NCBI RefSeq assembly: GCF_001269655.1
Contig: NZ_LHVE01000018.1
Coordinates: 87,541-151,540, forward strand
Origin: Pseudomonas thivervalensis
GTDB taxonomy: Bacteria; Pseudomonadota; Gammaproteobacteria; Pseudomonadales; Pseudomonadaceae
Length of the DNA stretch: 64,000 bases
Direction of reading: 5' to 3'
Of the stretch, positions 44,278-51,345 are shown in pieces. How positions within the stretch are numbered: position 1 is the stretch's first letter; every line of letters begins with the position of its first letter. The position numbers and the translations under genes were made by a program. Under the pieces are notes generated by a model. That model was given only the letters and a program-made list of their open reading frames with translations. It was not told the origin of the DNA and did no database searches.

Positions 44278-45009
44278 ATGAAAATACTTTCCAGTGGCGA
44301 CCGCTTCCGAGCCCTTCTAAAAGAAGCGAACATCCGTTCCGCCGACTTCGCGAAGTTATACGGCGTGAAATCCCAACACGTGAACAACTGGTTCAACCGT
44401 GGCATCCCGCCCGGGCGCATCCACTCCATCGCCAGCCTGCTGACCGTCAGCCCGGAATGGCTCGCCCGCGGCGAAGGCCCACAAACCCCACTGGGCCTCG
44501 GCCCCGGCACCACCTATGAGGCGGCCGAAAACGACGGCGTCTACAGCGTGGCGGAACCCACCGACATCGAACTGCCTTTCTACAAGGAAGTCCCCATCGC
44601 CCCCGGCGAAACCAAAACCCACATCGTCGAAATCCCCGACCAATCCATCCGCCTGCCCCGCAGCCACCTCGAATCCCTCGAAATCGACCCCAGCGACGCC
44701 ATCTGCATCACCATGGTCGGCGACAGCATGGCCGAACGCATCGAAGACGGCTCCACCCTCGCCATCGACCGCGGCCTGACGCAAATTGTCGACGGCCAAA
44801 TCTACGCCCTCGAACACGACGGCATGCTGCGCATCAAATACCTGCATCGCATCCCCGGCAACCGACTGCGCCTGCGCAGCCACAACAGCGCTGCGTATCC
44901 TGATGAGGTTTTCAGCGCAGAACAGATCGATGCGCAACACATCCACGTGATCGGCTGGGTGTTCTGGTGGTCAACCCTCAACAAACAGAGACCGCCGGTG
45001 TCCGACTAA
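44278..45009 (+). CDS. XRE-HTH / S24 peptidase-fold repressor
   Basis: 243 residues. N-terminal helix-turn-helix (about 8-60, FAKLYGVKSQHVNNWFNRGIP). The C-terminal LexA/CI-like S24 domain has catalytic Ser in MVGDSMAERIEDGSTLAID and Lys in MLRIKYLHRI. Around the expected self-cleavage site I see VPIAPGETK, without the Ala-Gly pair, so autocleavage may be lost or displaced. Phage-type regulators of this kind (PrtR-like) control prophage or bacteriocin genes. First gene of the accessory stretch after ppa. Upstream in-frame TTG at 44242 is possible but unneeded. Confidence 0.85.
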   Translation: MKILSSGDRFRALLKEANIRSADFAKLYGVKSQHVNNWFNRGIPPGRIHSIASLLTVSPEWLARGEGPQTPLGLGPGTTYEAAENDGVYSVAEPTDIELPFYKEVPIAPGETKTHIVEIPDQSIRLPRSHLESLEIDPSDAICITMVGDSMAERIEDGSTLAIDRGLTQIVDGQIYALEHDGMLRIKYLHRIPGNRLRLRSHNSAAYPDEVFSAEQIDAQHIHVIGWVFWWSTLNKQRPPVSD

Positions 45010-45068
45010 CCCACCCAAGACCAGAAACCGTGGCAGGAACTGCAGTAGGAGCTGTGGCAGGAGCTTTT

Positions 45069-45110
45069 GTGGCGAGGGAGCTTGCTCCCGCTGGGCTGCG
45101 CAGCAGCCCC
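45069..45110. repeat. Half family A palindrome
   Basis: GTGGCGAGGGAGCTTGCTCC followed by GGCTGCGCAGCAGCCCC, with no right-hand partner. Confidence 0.75.
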
Positions 45111-45332
45111 CTGCTTTCCCCCTAAATCCCCTTAACCCAATGATTCCACACCACTTACCACTGGGATTCCGAAGAAAACCCGCGTATCCTCCGCCCCACA
45201 TTTGCGAGCCCACGCCTCGCACCGACAAGGCAGATCACTTTCTGACCAAGTCCCACAGCCGGCCGCAAGAGCCGGATGTACGTTTTGAAGGCTGGTAAGG
45301 TTTGTCAAAAACGAGCTGAATCAGTCAACGAG

Positions 45333-45357
45333 AAGCCGGCCATAAGCCGGCTTTTTA
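45333..45357 (+). terminator. intrinsic terminator, possibly of a small RNA
   Basis: AAGCCGGC pairs with GCCGGCTT around CATAA and is followed by TTT. No coding gene lies just upstream (the S24 gene ends 324 bases earlier). It may end a short transcript starting near 45195, where TATCCT (45185) could act as a -10. Confidence 0.6.
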
Positions 45358-45554
45358 ATGTCTGAGTTTTATCCATCCCCCCGTCCAAAATCCCGCCTGA
45401 TGACCAAACAACGTCGCGCGTAAGCATCCCCGTGCTCGAAGGCGAAGGTCATCGAACACCGTATGATTCCCAAACGCCATCAGAAGAGAATATTCTGACG
45501 ACATATTGCGCTGCGTCCTACAGCGAAACGGGAACCCTACGGATAGCCCCCGCC

Positions 45555-46325
45555 ATGTCCTCTTCATCTATCAGCAATCAATCCAATCCGCCCTGGAGCC
45601 GTGACGAACTCGTCCTAGCTCTGAATCTGTACCTTCTTCACCGCAATGGTTTACCCGGAGTGAATCATCCGGAAGTCCGAGCCCTATCACAGAGCCTCAA
45701 TCTCATTGGCACCGCTACAGGTGTGAGCAAGAACCAGAGTTTTCGTAACACCAATGGTGTCTGCATGAAGCTCAATAATTTCCGTCGTTGGGATCCGAGC
45801 TACACCAACACTGGTCGCACAGGTCTTGCAAAAGGCAATAAGGACGAAGAATTGGTATGGCTGGAGTTTGCTAATAATCCCGAGCGTCTGGCCGAAGTCG
45901 TAGCAGCCATCAAGGCGAACGTCGGAACCACTTCTTCTACTACGCCAATGGATCTAAGTGCGGAGGAAGAACCGGGCTTCTTCGAAGCAGAGGAAGGAAA
46001 AGTGTTAACCCGCGTGCACCGTGTACGGGAAAGGGACAAAAAACTCGTAAAACGAAAAAAGGACGAAGCCCTCAAGAAGCACGGTGTCCTCCAGTGCGAA
46101 GCCTGTGGTCTCAACTTCAGCAAAACATATGGCCCGGACATCGAAGGTGTTATCGATGTGCACCACACTAAGCCACTGCATACGCTCCAACCTGGCGATA
46201 AAACCAAGCTCGCGGACCTCGCATTGTTATGTGCCAATTGCCATCGAGTGGTGCATTCACGCCGTAAGTGGCTGAGTGTCGCCGAGGTCAAGGAGCGCTA
46301 CCAAGCCGCCAAAAATAAAGCCTGA
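45555..46325 (+). CDS. HNH endonuclease, restriction-like
   Basis: 256 residues. The N-terminal ~110 residues (WSRDELVLALNLYLLHRNGLPG ... SFRNTNGVCMKLNNFRRWDP) resemble the domain found in front of HNH nucleases of McrA-like restriction enzymes. The C-terminal HNH domain has CEACGLNF, DVHHTKPLHTL and LLCANCHRVVHS, giving the zinc cysteines and the His-His metal centre. Base composition is more AT-rich than the flanks. It starts a group with a MazG-like gene and a nuclease-helicase gene. A longer reading from 45432 lacks homology. DNA target unknown. Confidence 0.85.
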   Translation: MSSSSISNQSNPPWSRDELVLALNLYLLHRNGLPGVNHPEVRALSQSLNLIGTATGVSKNQSFRNTNGVCMKLNNFRRWDPSYTNTGRTGLAKGNKDEELVWLEFANNPERLAEVVAAIKANVGTTSSTTPMDLSAEEEPGFFEAEEGKVLTRVHRVRERDKKLVKRKKDEALKKHGVLQCEACGLNFSKTYGPDIEGVIDVHHTKPLHTLQPGDKTKLADLALLCANCHRVVHSRRKWLSVAEVKERYQAAKNKA

Positions 46326-46454
46326 ACTGGGCCGACTGTCGAAGCGAAAATCAGTCAAAAGCCCACTGTCACAAAAGAAAACTCTTACAATCCATCCCTA
46401 GATTTCTGACGTGGCTGTTGGTCACGTTTCTGGCGGCAAACGAGAGGCAAGCCT

Positions 46455-46838
46455 GTGAGCAAGGCAGACGGCACACCCAAACGATTAATCGACGTGGAAA
46501 ATCTTGCGACGTCGCTTCAGCGCTTTGCAGATGATCGCGACTGGCAGCAGTTTCACTCGCCCAAAAACCTTTTGCTGGCCCTGACAGGCGAGGTAGGTGA
46601 GCTTTGCGAGATTTTCCAGTGGATGAGCGAAGCCGATTCAGTGGCTGCCGCGAAGCATCCCACAACCGCCCAAGCCGTGAAGGATGAGCTAGCCGACGTA
46701 CTCATGTACTTAGTCCGTCTGAGCAACGTGCTAGGAGTCGATCTCAACGAAGCGGTCGCGAGCAAACTTGCTCTGAACGGCCAGAAATATCCCGTCGACA
46801 AAGCCAAAAGCACCAGCAAAAAGTACGACCAACTCTGA
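46455..46838 (+). CDS. MazG-like nucleotide pyrophosphohydrolase
   Basis: 127 residues from a GTG with GAGAGG upstream. The helical MazG/dCTPase-type fold is recognised by the metal-binding EVGELCEIFQW and DELADVLMYLVRL (E-x-x-E and E/D-x-x-D pattern). Hydrolyses nucleoside triphosphates to monophosphates in the family; the preferred nucleotide is unknown. It lies 24 bases before the helicase gene, so the two are probably one operon. Confidence 0.88.
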   Translation: MSKADGTPKRLIDVENLATSLQRFADDRDWQQFHSPKNLLLALTGEVGELCEIFQWMSEADSVAAAKHPTTAQAVKDELADVLMYLVRLSNVLGVDLNEAVASKLALNGQKYPVDKAKSTSKKYDQL

Positions 46839-46862
46839 CCTTCAGTGCTCTAAGGACCTCTT

Positions 46863-48734
46863 GTGATCGTTTACGCTGCGACCAAACAGCAATTCTTGAA
46901 AGACAACGATAACGACGACATTGAAGAAGTGATCCTCCGGCACTTCAAAGAGGCCACTGGTAAGAAGGTCGGCGCGTCAGAGATCAGGTCGTGGCAGGGA
47001 TCCCTGACCTACATGGCCAAGGTACTTCGAGATGATGATCTACCCAGCGACGCTGGTCTGGCCATTGAGTTGCATATCCCACAGTCCTCGAAACGCATCG
47101 ATTTTTTGCTCACGGGACGCGATGAGAACCAAGCAAAAAAAGCTGTATTGATCGAACTGAAGCAATGGAGCAAGGCGAGCGCAACCACCAAGGACGCGAT
47201 AGTGAAAACTGCCTTGGGTGGCGGTCTCGTTGAAACCATTCACCCGTCCTACCAGGTATGGTCGTACGCAGCGCTGCTGGAAGGCTTCAACGAAGCGGTA
47301 TATGACAAAAGCATCGAAATTCGGCCCTGCGCCTATCTGCATAACTATGTCAGTGATGGCGTCATCGACTCCGCTCACTACCAAGCCCATACCAGTAAAG
47401 CTCCATTGTTCCTCAAAGGCCCCGAGGAACTGACCAAGCTACGGACCTTCCTGAAAAAACACATTACCCACGGCGATAACAAGGAGGTTCTCTACGAACT
47501 CTCCAACGGAAAAATTCGGCCATCCAAAGCGTTAGCCGAGGCGCTTGGCGGGCTCATGAAAGGCAAACCAGAGTTCGTATTGATTGACGACCAAAAGGAA
47601 ATATTCGAGTCAGCGCTTGTTGCGGCGAGTGAAGCGTCCACAGCAGCGCCAAAGGTGCTAATCATCGAGGGCGGCCCTGGAACCGGAAAAACCGTTTTGG
47701 CAATTAACTTGCTGGTAAGACTCACCGGCTTAAAGTTACTGAGCAAATACGTCTCGAAAAACGCCGCACCACGCAAGGTCTACGAAAGCAAACTGGTCGG
47801 AACGATCAAACGTAGTCATTTTTCTAATTTCTTTTCTGGCTCGGGTGCGTTTATCGAAACCGAGCCCAATACGTTCGACGCACTCATCGTTGACGAAGCT
47901 CACAGGCTCAACGAGAAAAGCGGTCTTTATGGGAACCTGGGCGAGAACCAAATTAAGGAATTGATCAACTCAGCGAAGTGCTCGATTTTCTTCATCGACG
48001 AAGATCAACGCGTGACCTTGAGCGACATCGGTAACAAGCGGGCAATCCGTGCCTTTGCCAAAGCAAAAGGCGCAACGGTGGAGGAGTATTCGCTGTCCTC
48101 CCAGTTCCGTTGCAGTGGCTCTGATGGCTATCTAGCGTGGTTGGATGACGTATTGGCTATTCGACCGACTGCCAATCCGCTACTCGATACTAGCGAATAC
48201 GAATTCAAGGTGTTCAACACTCCGCAGGCGATGCACACGGCCATCGAGCAGAAAAACCACGGGAACAAAGCTCGCGTTGTCGCGGGTTACTGCTGGCCTT
48301 GGCTCAGCAAAACAGACTCTCAGGCTTCCGATATAGTGATTGGTGATGATTACGCTCGCCAATGGAACCTGGATCAGGACGGCAGTTTGTGGATCATCGC
48401 GGAAAACTCCATTGAACAGGTCGGCTGCATCCACACTTGCCAAGGGCTGGAAGTCGACTACATAGGAGTGATCATCGGACCGGACTTAATCGTCCGAGAC
48501 GGGCAAGTGCTGACATCGCCGCATAAGCGTGACAAGTACGACAAATCGATTCGCGGCTGGAAAAAACTAATGAAAGAGCGGCCTGATTTCGCGCAGAAGG
48601 AGACGGATCTGATCATCAAAAACACGTACCGAACACTGATGACCCGTGGGTTGAAAGGGTGCTACCTGTACTGCACCGATCAGGAAACGGCACAATACTT
48701 TGAGAGTCGGCTTGCCGATTACCGCCCCCGCTGA
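46863..48734 (+). CDS. PD-(D/E)XK nuclease-SF1 helicase (DUF2075 / Schlafen-type helicase)
   Basis: 623 residues, GTG start with TAAGGA upstream. The N-terminal ~200 residues look like a PD-(D/E)XK nuclease: Asp80 in RIDFLLTG, Glu98-Leu-Lys100 in VLIELKQW and Gln131 in SYQVWSYAALL. The helicase part has Walker A G271-PGTGKT277, Walker B IVDEAH (342-347), motif III FFIDEDQRV (377-383), SSQFRCSG (412-419), HTCQGLEVDYIGVIIG (524-539) and a late arginine motif NTYRTLMTRGLKGCYLY. This family occurs in mobile and defence-related loci; the DNA or RNA substrate is unknown. Ends before a bidirectional terminator. Confidence 0.88.
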   Translation: MIVYAATKQQFLKDNDNDDIEEVILRHFKEATGKKVGASEIRSWQGSLTYMAKVLRDDDLPSDAGLAIELHIPQSSKRIDFLLTGRDENQAKKAVLIELKQWSKASATTKDAIVKTALGGGLVETIHPSYQVWSYAALLEGFNEAVYDKSIEIRPCAYLHNYVSDGVIDSAHYQAHTSKAPLFLKGPEELTKLRTFLKKHITHGDNKEVLYELSNGKIRPSKALAEALGGLMKGKPEFVLIDDQKEIFESALVAASEASTAAPKVLIIEGGPGTGKTVLAINLLVRLTGLKLLSKYVSKNAAPRKVYESKLVGTIKRSHFSNFFSGSGAFIETEPNTFDALIVDEAHRLNEKSGLYGNLGENQIKELINSAKCSIFFIDEDQRVTLSDIGNKRAIRAFAKAKGATVEEYSLSSQFRCSGSDGYLAWLDDVLAIRPTANPLLDTSEYEFKVFNTPQAMHTAIEQKNHGNKARVVAGYCWPWLSKTDSQASDIVIGDDYARQWNLDQDGSLWIIAENSIEQVGCIHTCQGLEVDYIGVIIGPDLIVRDGQVLTSPHKRDKYDKSIRGWKKLMKERPDFAQKETDLIIKNTYRTLMTRGLKGCYLYCTDQETAQYFESRLADYRPR

Positions 48735-48807
48735 CGTCCTGCTGACTTGGACAATTATCCAACAGGTTGTTGGACAATTTGAGCGCCCGTCGTTTCGGGG
48801 CTTTTAT

Positions 48808-48836
48808 GAAAGGTCTTGCCAAGCAAGACCTTTTTT
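48808..48836. terminator. bidirectional terminator between the helicase and DUF6124-A
   Basis: GGTCTTGC pairs with GCAAGACC around CAA, with TTTTTT on the plus side and AAA on the other. It can end the helicase transcript and the convergent DUF6124-A transcript. A near copy lies after DUF6124-B. Confidence 0.82.
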
Positions 48837-48863
48837 CGCCAGAGAGGCAGCCAACACCCCGCC

Positions 48864-49223
48864 CTATCTCACCTCAACAATATCCAAAGCCCGATTCGCC
48901 AACAGTTCACTCAACTCAATCACCTGCAAAATCCCCATCGCAACACGCCGTCGCGATCCCTCCAGATCAAACACCAAATCACTGATCATGGCATTCGCCG
49001 AAGCCAGGTTTTCACTGAGACTGGCGAGCAGACACTCCGAATCAACATCAGGCGCGATGCGGAAGATGCTGTTGGGATTGTCAGACGTTTCCTTCTTCGG
49101 CGTAGGGTTCAGATAAAAATCCAAAGCCCGTTCAGCAGCTTCATCGAGCTTCTTGTTACGAGCAGACTGAGCGCGAGACACATGCTCATCTGTAGCTGGC
49201 GGGTTGGGTGTAATCTTAGCCAT
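48864..49223 (-). CDS. DUF6124-type small protein, copy A
   Basis: 119 residues beginning MAKITPNPPATDEHVSRAQS, ending LLANRALDIVEVR. A basic, helical protein: AARALDFYLNP-type helix (here ERALDFYLNPTPKKE), FRIAPDVDSECLLASLSENLASANAMISDLVFDLEGSRR. This family is frequent and often multicopy in Pseudomonas, function unknown. About 85% identical by eye to copy B. The start (complement 49223) has AGGAG seven bases upstream; that site lies in a box complementary to the C4-like RNA encoded in its own leader. Confidence 0.88.
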   Translation of the reverse strand: MAKITPNPPATDEHVSRAQSARNKKLDEAAERALDFYLNPTPKKETSDNPNSIFRIAPDVDSECLLASLSENLASANAMISDLVFDLEGSRRRVAMGILQVIELSELLANRALDIVEVR

Positions 49224-49241
49224 GGTAAAGCTCCTAGAGTC
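49224..49241 (-). promoter_or_regulatory. b2 target box over the ribosome-binding site, locus A
   Basis: GACTCTAGG (49241-49233) is the exact complement of CCTAGAGTC (49319-49311) in the C4-like element and overlaps the Shine-Dalgarno AGGAG (49235-49231). The companion target TTCGCAG (49269-49263) complements CTGCGAA (49305-49299). Confidence 0.8.
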
Positions 49242-49279
49242 TGTTGGAGCTACCACCATTCGCTGCGAAACGAAGTTGG

Positions 49280-49357
49280 GGTGGCAGCTGTACGCGGGTT
49301 CGCAGACCGGGACTCTAGGGACCGGCAGACCCAAGGGGTCTCCCACGCACAGCCACC
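49280..49357 (-). ncRNA. C4-like antisense RNA, locus A
   Basis: Read on the minus strand. GGTGGC (49357-49352) pairs with GCCACC (49285-49280). TGTGCGTGGG pairs with CCCGCGTACA leaving a GCT bulge. Inside are AGACCC/GGGTCT with loop CTT, and a second hairpin closed by CCGG/CCGG whose loop exposes CCTAGAGTC. CTGCGAA lies unpaired next to the outer stem. This is the layout of phage P1/P7 C4 antisense RNA: two exposed boxes, a' and b', that pair with targets near the regulated gene's ribosome-binding site. The assignment to Rfam's C4 family is my recognition, not a search result. Confidence 0.8.
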
Positions 49358-49413
49358 TCTGACGAAATCACAGACATGGGTAATCTGCTTTCGAAGGTGA
49401 CGTTGTGCGCCTA

Positions 49414-49431
49414 TAGAGTCCGGGCTGCGAA
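49414..49431 (-). promoter_or_regulatory. upstream a1/b1 boxes, locus A
   Basis: TTCGCAG (49431-49425) and GACTCTA (49420-49414) repeat the two target boxes upstream of the C4-like element, spaced by four bases. They could act as a decoy or fold with the antisense boxes in the nascent leader. Confidence 0.65.
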
Positions 49432-49437
49432 ACCCGA

Positions 49438-49490
49438 TCACTGATGCTCAGTGACGGATTCAAACTACCGACGCCCTCCAAGACGCACAA
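49438..49490 (-). promoter_or_regulatory. shared promoter and leader hairpin, locus A
   Basis: TTGTGC (49490-49485) and TAGTTT (49467-49462) are 17 bases apart, a sigma-70-like pair. Just downstream TCACTGA-gca-TCAGTGA (49454-49438) forms a perfect 7-bp hairpin at the predicted 5' end of the leader. The block from about 49430 to 49530 is nearly identical at locus B. Confidence 0.65.
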
Positions 49491-49639
49491 GCCGGCGGAT
49501 TCTGGCGTAGTTGTAGGCAATGGCGCAAGACGGCGTCAGCCCCTCCCAACTCCCACGTGCCCCAATAAACATCCCGCCGTTTTCCCCTAACTTATTCAAA
49601 CGAACCACTTCGGCTGAGTGTCCTCCACTCCCAATCGAT

Positions 49640-50215
49640 TTAACGGTAGATAGTCCAGACGCCAAGCATTGCCAGCGCCCAAAGCAGCACTCCGGGCACC
49701 ATGGCCAGATAATTCCAGGCGGTGAAGCGCGAATTGCTCAGCGCCTGAGGGTCATTGGCGGCGAAGTTGATCATCGGTTGGCCCCGGCTCACCACATAGG
49801 CTCGCAGTGGAATCGCCAACAGTAACCATCCCATCAGAAACTCGAAGCCATCGACGCGCTTCGCCACTGCATCCAACAGATTGGCACCGACCGTCAGCAC
49901 AACGAATACGGTTGCCCACTGCTCATAGTCCCACTCATACGTACGACCACTGCCACGAATTTTCTCATTCGCGCGCCGATACAGTTGGTGAATGAAAAAT
50001 ATGCACAACAGGCCGCGAGCCCACGGCCAGATATCTGCCTGGGTGGATTGCTTGTACAGGCTCCAGTTTTTGTATGACCAGTAATAGAAATAGAAGCCAA
50101 ACGTCAGAATCGCCAGTGTCAGAAGCTTTGCCGGTGAGACCACATAGAATTCGTATGGCTGTTCAACGAAGGTCTCCAATGGAGCCAAAGGTGGTGCGTA
50201 AACATTTTCGGACAC
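49640..50215 (-). CDS. membrane protein of unknown function
   Basis: 191 residues starting MSENVYAPPLAPLETFVEQPYEFYVVSP. About five hydrophobic segments: LLTLAILTFGFYFYYW, ARGLLCIFFIHQL, ATVFVVLTVGANLL, FLMGWLLLAIPLRAYVV and YLAMVPGVLLWALAMLGVW. The N-terminal VYAPP tag and FYFYYWSYKNW are seen in an uncharacterised group of gammaproteobacterial membrane proteins. It sits between the two DUF6124/C4-like modules and is read in the same direction. Confidence 0.8.
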   Translation of the reverse strand: MSENVYAPPLAPLETFVEQPYEFYVVSPAKLLTLAILTFGFYFYYWSYKNWSLYKQSTQADIWPWARGLLCIFFIHQLYRRANEKIRGSGRTYEWDYEQWATVFVVLTVGANLLDAVAKRVDGFEFLMGWLLLAIPLRAYVVSRGQPMINFAANDPQALSNSRFTAWNYLAMVPGVLLWALAMLGVWTIYR

Positions 50216-50333
50216 GGCTGCTTCCTTGATAAGGGTGAACAGATAAGGCTAACGACCTGCCGGGCGAAATATTGAGGGCAATCATCACAATCGATCATGT
50301 GTCGTGGCTGGCCGCTGTCGGGCTACCAGCAAC

Positions 50334-50364
50334 AAAAAAGGCCTTGCCATGCAAGACCTTTTTT
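50334..50364 (-). terminator. terminator after DUF6124-B
   Basis: On the minus strand GGTCTTGC-atg-GCAAGGCC is followed by TTTTTTG, and on the plus strand the reverse also ends in TTTTTT. A near copy of the 48808 terminator, so the whole DUF6124 module including its terminator appears duplicated. Confidence 0.82.
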
Positions 50365-50391
50365 CATACCCGGGGTAAGCGCGGCCCCTTG

Positions 50392-50751
50392 CTACCTCAC
50401 CTCAACAATATCCAAAGCCCGACTCGCCAACAGTTCACTCACCTCAATCACCTGCAAAATCCCCAACGCAAAATGCCGTCGTGATCCCTCAAGACCAAAC
50501 GCCAAATCACTGATCATGGCATTCGCCGAAGCCAGGTTCTCACTGAGGTTGGCCAGCAGACATTCCGAATCAACATCCGGTGCGATACGGAAAATAGTGT
50601 TGGGCTTGTCAGACGTTTCTTCCTTCGGCTTAGGCTTCAGGTAGTAATCCAACGCCCGGTTGGCAGCCTCATCAAGCTTATTGTTACGAGCAGACTGAGC
50701 GCGGGACACATGCTCATCTGTGGTCGGAGGGTTCGGTGTAATTTTTGCCAT
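50392..50751 (-). CDS. DUF6124-type small protein, copy B
   Basis: 119 residues, MAKITPNPPTTDEHVSRAQS ... LLASRALDIVEVR, paralogue of copy A. Differences cluster in the linker (KPKPKEETSDKPN) and in SRRHFALGILQ. The start (complement 50751) is preceded by AAGGAACC. As in copy A, the ribosome-binding region is the target of a C4-like element in the leader, but with different box sequences. Confidence 0.88.
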   Translation of the reverse strand: MAKITPNPPTTDEHVSRAQSARNNKLDEAANRALDYYLKPKPKEETSDKPNTIFRIAPDVDSECLLANLSENLASANAMISDLAFGLEGSRRHFALGILQVIEVSELLASRALDIVEVR

Positions 50752-50770
50752 CGACTTAGGTTCCTTAAGT
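50752..50770 (-). promoter_or_regulatory. b2 target box at the ribosome-binding region, locus B
   Basis: GAACCTAAG (50763-50755) is the exact complement of CTTAGGTTC (50843-50835). It begins inside the Shine-Dalgarno AAGGA (50766-50762) and covers the spacer up to the ATG. The companion target TTAGTCG (50795-50789) complements CGACTAA (50828-50822). Confidence 0.8.
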
Positions 50771-50802
50771 GATGCTGCAACCACCTCGCGACTAAACGAG
50801 AG

Positions 50803-50882
50803 GGCGGCAGCTGTGCGCAGGTTAGTCGACCGGTGAACCTAAGAATCCCGGCGCGCCCGGGGGCGCCCTGCGCACAGCCACC
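50803..50882 (-). ncRNA. C4-like antisense RNA, locus B
   Basis: Minus strand: GGTGGC (50882-50877) pairs with GCCGCC (50808-50803), TGTGCGCAGG pairs perfectly with CCTGCGCACA, and the same GCT bulge is kept. GCGCCC/GGGCGC forms the first inner hairpin; CCGG/CCGG closes the second, whose loop shows CTTAGGTTC. CGACTAA is free beside the outer stem. Every helix of locus A is preserved although the paired bases differ in the inner hairpin and in both antisense boxes. Confidence 0.82.
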
Positions 50883-50927
50883 ATCAATACAGGAACAGCA
50901 CAGCCTGTCCGACGGGACTTGTTACGC

Positions 50928-50950
50928 CTTAGGTTGAGACGGGCGACTAA
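50928..50950 (-). promoter_or_regulatory. upstream a1/b1 boxes, locus B
   Basis: TTAGTCG (50950-50944) and AACCTAAG (50935-50928) repeat the locus B target boxes upstream of the C4-like element, in the same order as at locus A. Confidence 0.65.
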
Positions 50951-50956
50951 ACCCGA

Positions 50957-51010
50957 TCACTGATGCTCAGTGACAGGATTCAAACTACCGACGCTCTCCA
51001 AGACGCACAA
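50957..51010 (-). promoter_or_regulatory. shared promoter and leader hairpin, locus B
   Basis: TTGTGC (51010-51005) and TAGTTT (50987-50982), 17-base spacer, followed by TCACTGA-gca-TCAGTGA (50973-50957). Identical elements to locus A, about 230-260 bases upstream of the start codon. Confidence 0.65.
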
Positions 51011-51122
51011 GCCGGCCGATTCTGGCGTAGTTGTAGGCAATGGCGCAAGGCGATGTCGGTCGTGGCTGGTCTCGTGGAGTCACGATAAACAGCTGGTTGG
51101 AATGTTGGCTGACACACCGCTA

Positions 51123-51145
51123 TCGCGAGCAAGCTCGCTCCCACA
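51123..51145. repeat. Single family B unit
   Basis: TCGCGAGCAAGCTCGCTCCCACA without an inverse partner, between the DUF6124-B leader and the lsc terminator. Confidence 0.8.
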
Positions 51146-51180
51146 GTGGAGCTTGTGAACATGCGTTGCAGGGGAATGCA

Positions 51181-51216
51181 TTCGCGACTGGCTGCATCCT
51201 TGCAGCCAGTCGCGAA
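51181..51216 (-). terminator. long hairpin downstream of levansucrase
   Basis: TTCGCGACTGGCTGCA pairs over all 16 bases with TGCAGCCAGTCGCGAA around TCCT. No T-run follows. It lies 130 bases after the lsc stop and probably ends or protects that transcript. Confidence 0.65.
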
Positions 51217-51345
51217 GAGGGTTTGACTCGTTGTTCAATGGGGCGTGCGAGCAACGTCGCAATAAATCAGGCGGGATATCTCGATCCTATCCACAACGGT
51301 TTTGCCATCGACCGCAAACCCGCTGCCTGCCCCCCGGTGTTGCCG

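Larger units (their letters stand above)
45010..45554. other. intergenic region before the HNH gene
   Basis: Contains a half family A palindrome at 45069-45110, then a stretch ending in an intrinsic terminator at 45333-45357. No gene is recognised; a 29-codon frame (45276-45365) runs through the terminator and is not convincing. Confidence 0.5.

Noticed and set aside
45240..45360. Resemblance of GAGCCGGATGTACG to group II intron RNA
   Set aside because: Only a short match, no reverse transcriptase gene or domain V/VI structure nearby.
45276..45365. 29-codon frame MYVLKAGKVCQKRAE...
   Set aside because: It runs through an intrinsic terminator, lacks a clear ribosome-binding site and has no known relatives that I recognise.
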